64,000 nt of DNA from NCBI RefSeq assembly GCF_019218885.1, contig NZ_JAHUWT010000002.1, positions 1,178,001 to 1,242,000 on the forward strand, read 5' to 3'. A program made the translations under genes and the position numbers. The notes under the pieces are model-generated. The model was not told where the DNA came from. It searched no databases and saw only the letters and a program-made list of their open reading frames with translations. The stretch is from Bordetella sp. BOR01. Its GTDB lineage: Bacteria; Pseudomonadota; Gammaproteobacteria; Burkholderiales; Burkholderiaceae_B. Positions 62,189-64,000 of this stretch are shown here, piece after piece (positions within the stretch are counted from its first letter, which is position 1; each line of letters begins with the position of its first letter).

Positions 62189-62506
62189 TCAGGCGCCGGT
62201 GTTGGGGTAGCCTTCGCCACCGAACGCGTACGTTCCATGGGCGCGGGCATCGGCAGCTTCGGCGCGGACTTGTTCGCGGGTCAGCGAGCTGGCGGCAACC
62301 TGGGCGGCGGGTTCTTCGATATTGCCGAAAGTCACTTGGCCGGCGGCCTTGGCGGCTTGCAGTTCGGCAACGACCTGGGCGCGGGTCAGCGAGCTGGTTT
62401 GGCTGATGGCGGGCGGATAGTCCAGTTCGCCCGAGGGTTCTTGGGCGTAGGCGGCGGTACCGGCCAGGGAAGCGGAAATCAGCAGCAGGGAAGCAAGGGT
62501 TTTCAT
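62189..62506 (-). CDS. small secreted DUF4148-type protein (paralogue 2)
   Basis: 105-aa tandem paralogue of the gene at 61774. Signal peptide MKTLASLLLISASLAG...AYA, mature start QEPSGELDYPP, repeats LTRAQVVAELQAAKAAGQVTF and LTREQVRAEAADARAHG. Two operator-like dyads lie upstream. The pair probably arose by duplication including the operator. Function unknown. Confidence 0.85.
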   Translation of the reverse strand: MKTLASLLLISASLAGTAAYAQEPSGELDYPPAISQTSSLTRAQVVAELQAAKAAGQVTFGNIEEPAAQVAASSLTREQVRAEAADARAHGTYAFGGEGYPNTGA

Positions 62507-62548
62507 GATGGGTTCCTGATCGTTAGAAGGTAAGGGAAGCGATTAAAA

Positions 62549-62566
62549 CTATCTATGTGTAGGTAG
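62549..62566. promoter_or_regulatory. TetR operator candidate, site 3
   Basis: CTATCTA-TGTG-TAGGTAG, a 7-4-7 dyad with one mismatch, 43 bp before the DUF4148 paralogue 2 start. Position relative to its gene resembles site 2. Confidence 0.6.
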
Positions 62567-62644
62567 ATAACTGGGGTCATAAAAACGCGCTTTTCGGCGC
62601 GGTGGTTGGGAATGACTGCTTGCTTCCCATCCATGAGACGTATC

Positions 62645-62662
62645 TTATCTACTACTAGATAG
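62645..62662. promoter_or_regulatory. TetR operator candidate, site 4
   Basis: TTATCTA-CTAC-TAGATAG, a 7-4-7 dyad in the 291-bp divergent gap. On the minus strand it overlaps the spacer of a promoter-like TTGACT-N18-TAAGAT pointing to the DUF4148 gene. It is also 136 bp before the plus-strand TetR gene. Confidence 0.55.
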
Positions 62663-62797
62663 GTGAGTCAAGTCCTTTTAGTATAAATTTGTATCTGCAC
62701 CGCGCATGCCGCGGCCGGCAACACTGGGGGCGGCCAGGCTCAATACGAACGTGTACCATTCCCTGGTATTTCCGCTTTTCCTGCCTTATATCCATAC

Positions 62798-63442
62798 GTG
62801 TCCACTGAGTCATCGTCAGTTCATCGACGACCCCCTACAAAAGGCGCTCGCACCCGGCAGCGGCTGCTTGAGATCGCCAGCGCGGAATTCGCGCGGCATG
62901 GCTACGAACGTACGCGCGTATCCGATGTCGTGGCCAAGGCGGCCGTGACGCAACCTGTGTTCTACCAGTACTTCAGCAGCAAGAAGGCCATCTACGACGA
63001 ACTGGTTGAACTCTTCGCCAAGCGCCTGCGCGCGGCTGTCGAACAGGCCACGATACCCGACGACACGCCCGTGGACCAGGTGGATGAACGGGTACGCACC
63101 AGCGTGCAGGGCCTGCTGGCCACGCTGCAAGACAATCCCAGCCTGACCAAGATCGGTTTCCAGCAATCGGCCAATGCCGACGCGCTGAAGAATGAACTGG
63201 TGGATTTGATCGCCGCCAAGATCAAGGGCGAACAGCAGGCGGGCCTGCTGCGCCGCGATGTATCGCCGTTCTGGCTTTCGCAGGCCTTCATGGGAATACT
63301 CGAGCGCTACGCGTTGCTGGAACAGAGCGCCGCCGACACCCGCGACCTGGCGGTATTCATCGCCGACCTGCTGATGGACGGCATACGCGTGCCGGGCAGC
63401 CGGCCGGCTGTCGGCGGCACGGCGCGGCGCGCGGGGCCTTAG
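62798..63442 (+). CDS. TetR-family regulator
   Basis: 214-aa TetR protein not closely related to the two TetR paralogues. HTH: TRVSDVVAKAAVTQPVFYQYF. GTG start at 62798 with no ribosome site; a short upstream leader is AT-rich, so the message may be leaderless. Its stop codon overlaps the convergent GntR stop (TTAG). Targets unknown. Confidence 0.87.
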   Translation: MSTESSSVHRRPPTKGARTRQRLLEIASAEFARHGYERTRVSDVVAKAAVTQPVFYQYFSSKKAIYDELVELFAKRLRAAVEQATIPDDTPVDQVDERVRTSVQGLLATLQDNPSLTKIGFQQSANADALKNELVDLIAAKIKGEQQAGLLRRDVSPFWLSQAFMGILERYALLEQSAADTRDLAVFIADLLMDGIRVPGSRPAVGGTARRAGP

Positions 63443-64000
63443 GCGGCGGCCTGCGCCTGGATGCCCATGTAGATCTGGGCGTAGCCTTCCCGGATCGCCG
63501 ACGTGATCTGGTCCAGGCGTCGGTCGATATGTTTTTCCAGCAGCGCCGTGCACGCGGCTTCGTCGCGTGCCAGCAGCGATTCCAGGATGTGGCGGTGTTC
63601 GAGCTGGGTGCTGCGGCGGTCGCCCAGCCGCATGTCGATCCAGCGCACGAAACGGATGCGCGCGTTGACGTTATGCAGCACGCGCAGCATTTCGGTGTTG
63701 CCCGACATGGCCAGCAGGCCTTCGTGAAAGGCTTCGTCCAGGCCGACCAGTTCGGCCACGCTGCGCTCGCCGGGTTCGGGGCCGGTGGTATCCAGGAAGT
63801 CGAGCAGTTTGTGGATGTCTGCGTCGCACGCGCGCCCGATGGACAGGCGCGCGCCCGCCACTTCCACGACCTTGCGCAGTTCGTACAGGTGAAAGATCTC
63901 GTGCACGTCCAGGTCGCGGCAGAAGAAGCCCTTGCCGGGCTGGAAGCGCAGCAGGCCTTCGATGCCCAGCCGGTTCAGGGCTTCGCGCAGTGGGGTGCGG
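63439..64000 (-). CDS. GntR-family regulator, FadR/FCD type (partial, N-terminus beyond right edge)
   Basis: About 186 C-terminal residues are visible. The frame is open to the window edge and encodes the end of the winged helix (TPLREALNRLGIEGLLRF, then GKGFF). The FCD effector domain follows (LYELRKVVEVAGARLS; metal-type His in FHEGLLAMSGN and EHRHILESL). A GTG at 63906 is an internal codon, not the start. FCD regulators often respond to carboxylic acids. Confidence 0.9.
   Translation of the reverse strand, partial: RTPLREALNRLGIEGLLRFQPGKGFFCRDLDVHEIFHLYELRKVVEVAGARLSIGRACDADIHKLLDFLDTTGPEPGERSVAELVGLDEAFHEGLLAMSGNTEMLRVLHNVNARIRFVRWIDMRLGDRRSTQLEHRHILESLLARDEAACTALLEKHIDRRLDQITSAIREGYAQIYMGIQAQAAA

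Noticed and set aside
63439-63906. Complete 155-aa FCD-only protein starting at GTG 63906
   Set aside because: The frame continues upstream to the window end and encodes winged-helix residues, so this is the 3' part of a longer GntR gene.

Overview
The window is about 64 kb of GC-rich chromosomal DNA from a beta-proteobacterium. The best match by gene content is the Bordetella/Achromobacter group of Alcaligenaceae. The evidence is four Bug-type periplasmic solute receptors, the gene families and their densely packed arrangement, DUF4148-type small secreted proteins, and a dispersed palindromic repeat. The complete nar operon would suit a facultatively denitrifying member of that group, but I cannot name a species. 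I see no rRNA, tRNA, phage or CRISPR array.

Layout. 0-3.7 kb (minus): a small-acid catabolic or uptake cluster with a D-2-hydroxyacid dehydrogenase (cut by the left edge), a class II aldolase and two Bug receptors. 3.9-8.1 kb: an aldo/keto reductase whose stop codon lies in a palindromic repeat, then an hsp20-lon heat-shock operon with a sigma-32-like promoter. 8.1-14 kb: sodC, a VOC protein, and a TetR regulator divergent from a three-gene tripartite efflux operon (OprM-like, DHA2 MFS, EmrA-like). 14-18.5 kb: an M20 peptidase, an epimerase-SPW-VKOR-like fusion protein, and a YpeA-type acetyltransferase preceded by a candidate Ile/Ala leader peptide and attenuator. 18.8-30.5 kb: metabolic and housekeeping genes (amidase, aldolase, YceI, holin-like membrane protein, CGNR regulator/alpha-beta hydrolase pair, TPMT, GDPD, DUF488, XRE-cupin regulator, acetyltransferase, DMT exporter, AraC regulator, nitronate monooxygenase). 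30.6-33.8 kb: three overlapping genes for membrane-anchored proteins of unknown function, facing a polytopic membrane protein. 33.9-40.4 kb: an acetyltransferase/VOC pair, a TonB siderophore receptor with a Fur box, and a TetR plus rifampin-phosphotransferase-like operon.

40.8-49.6 kb is a complete respiratory nitrate reductase operon, narGHJI-ppiC-narK. Directly after narK lies a tandem array of 117-bp palindromic units, then a REP-associated tyrosine transposase (RAYT) gene, then another unit. A sequence of about 35 bp that includes the narK stop codon is repeated on the far side of the RAYT gene. The same palindrome occurs at 4.9 kb. Transposase, array and dispersed copy look like a RAYT/BIME system in one window.

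51.1-59.7 kb holds two catabolic units around a LysR gene: OYE-Bug (minus), and maleylacetate-reductase-like, TauD/TfdA dioxygenase, FAH-family hydrolase, Bug and FMN 2-hydroxyacid dehydrogenase (plus). A similar dyad (GTTTYCA-N3-KGRAAAC) lies before each unit. 59.7-64 kb: an HD phosphohydrolase, two paralogous TetR genes, two paralogous DUF4148 genes, a third TetR gene and a GntR/FCD regulator cut by the right edge. Four copies of one dyad (TATCTA-N4-TAGRTA type) are spread over this region and suggest a small local regulon.
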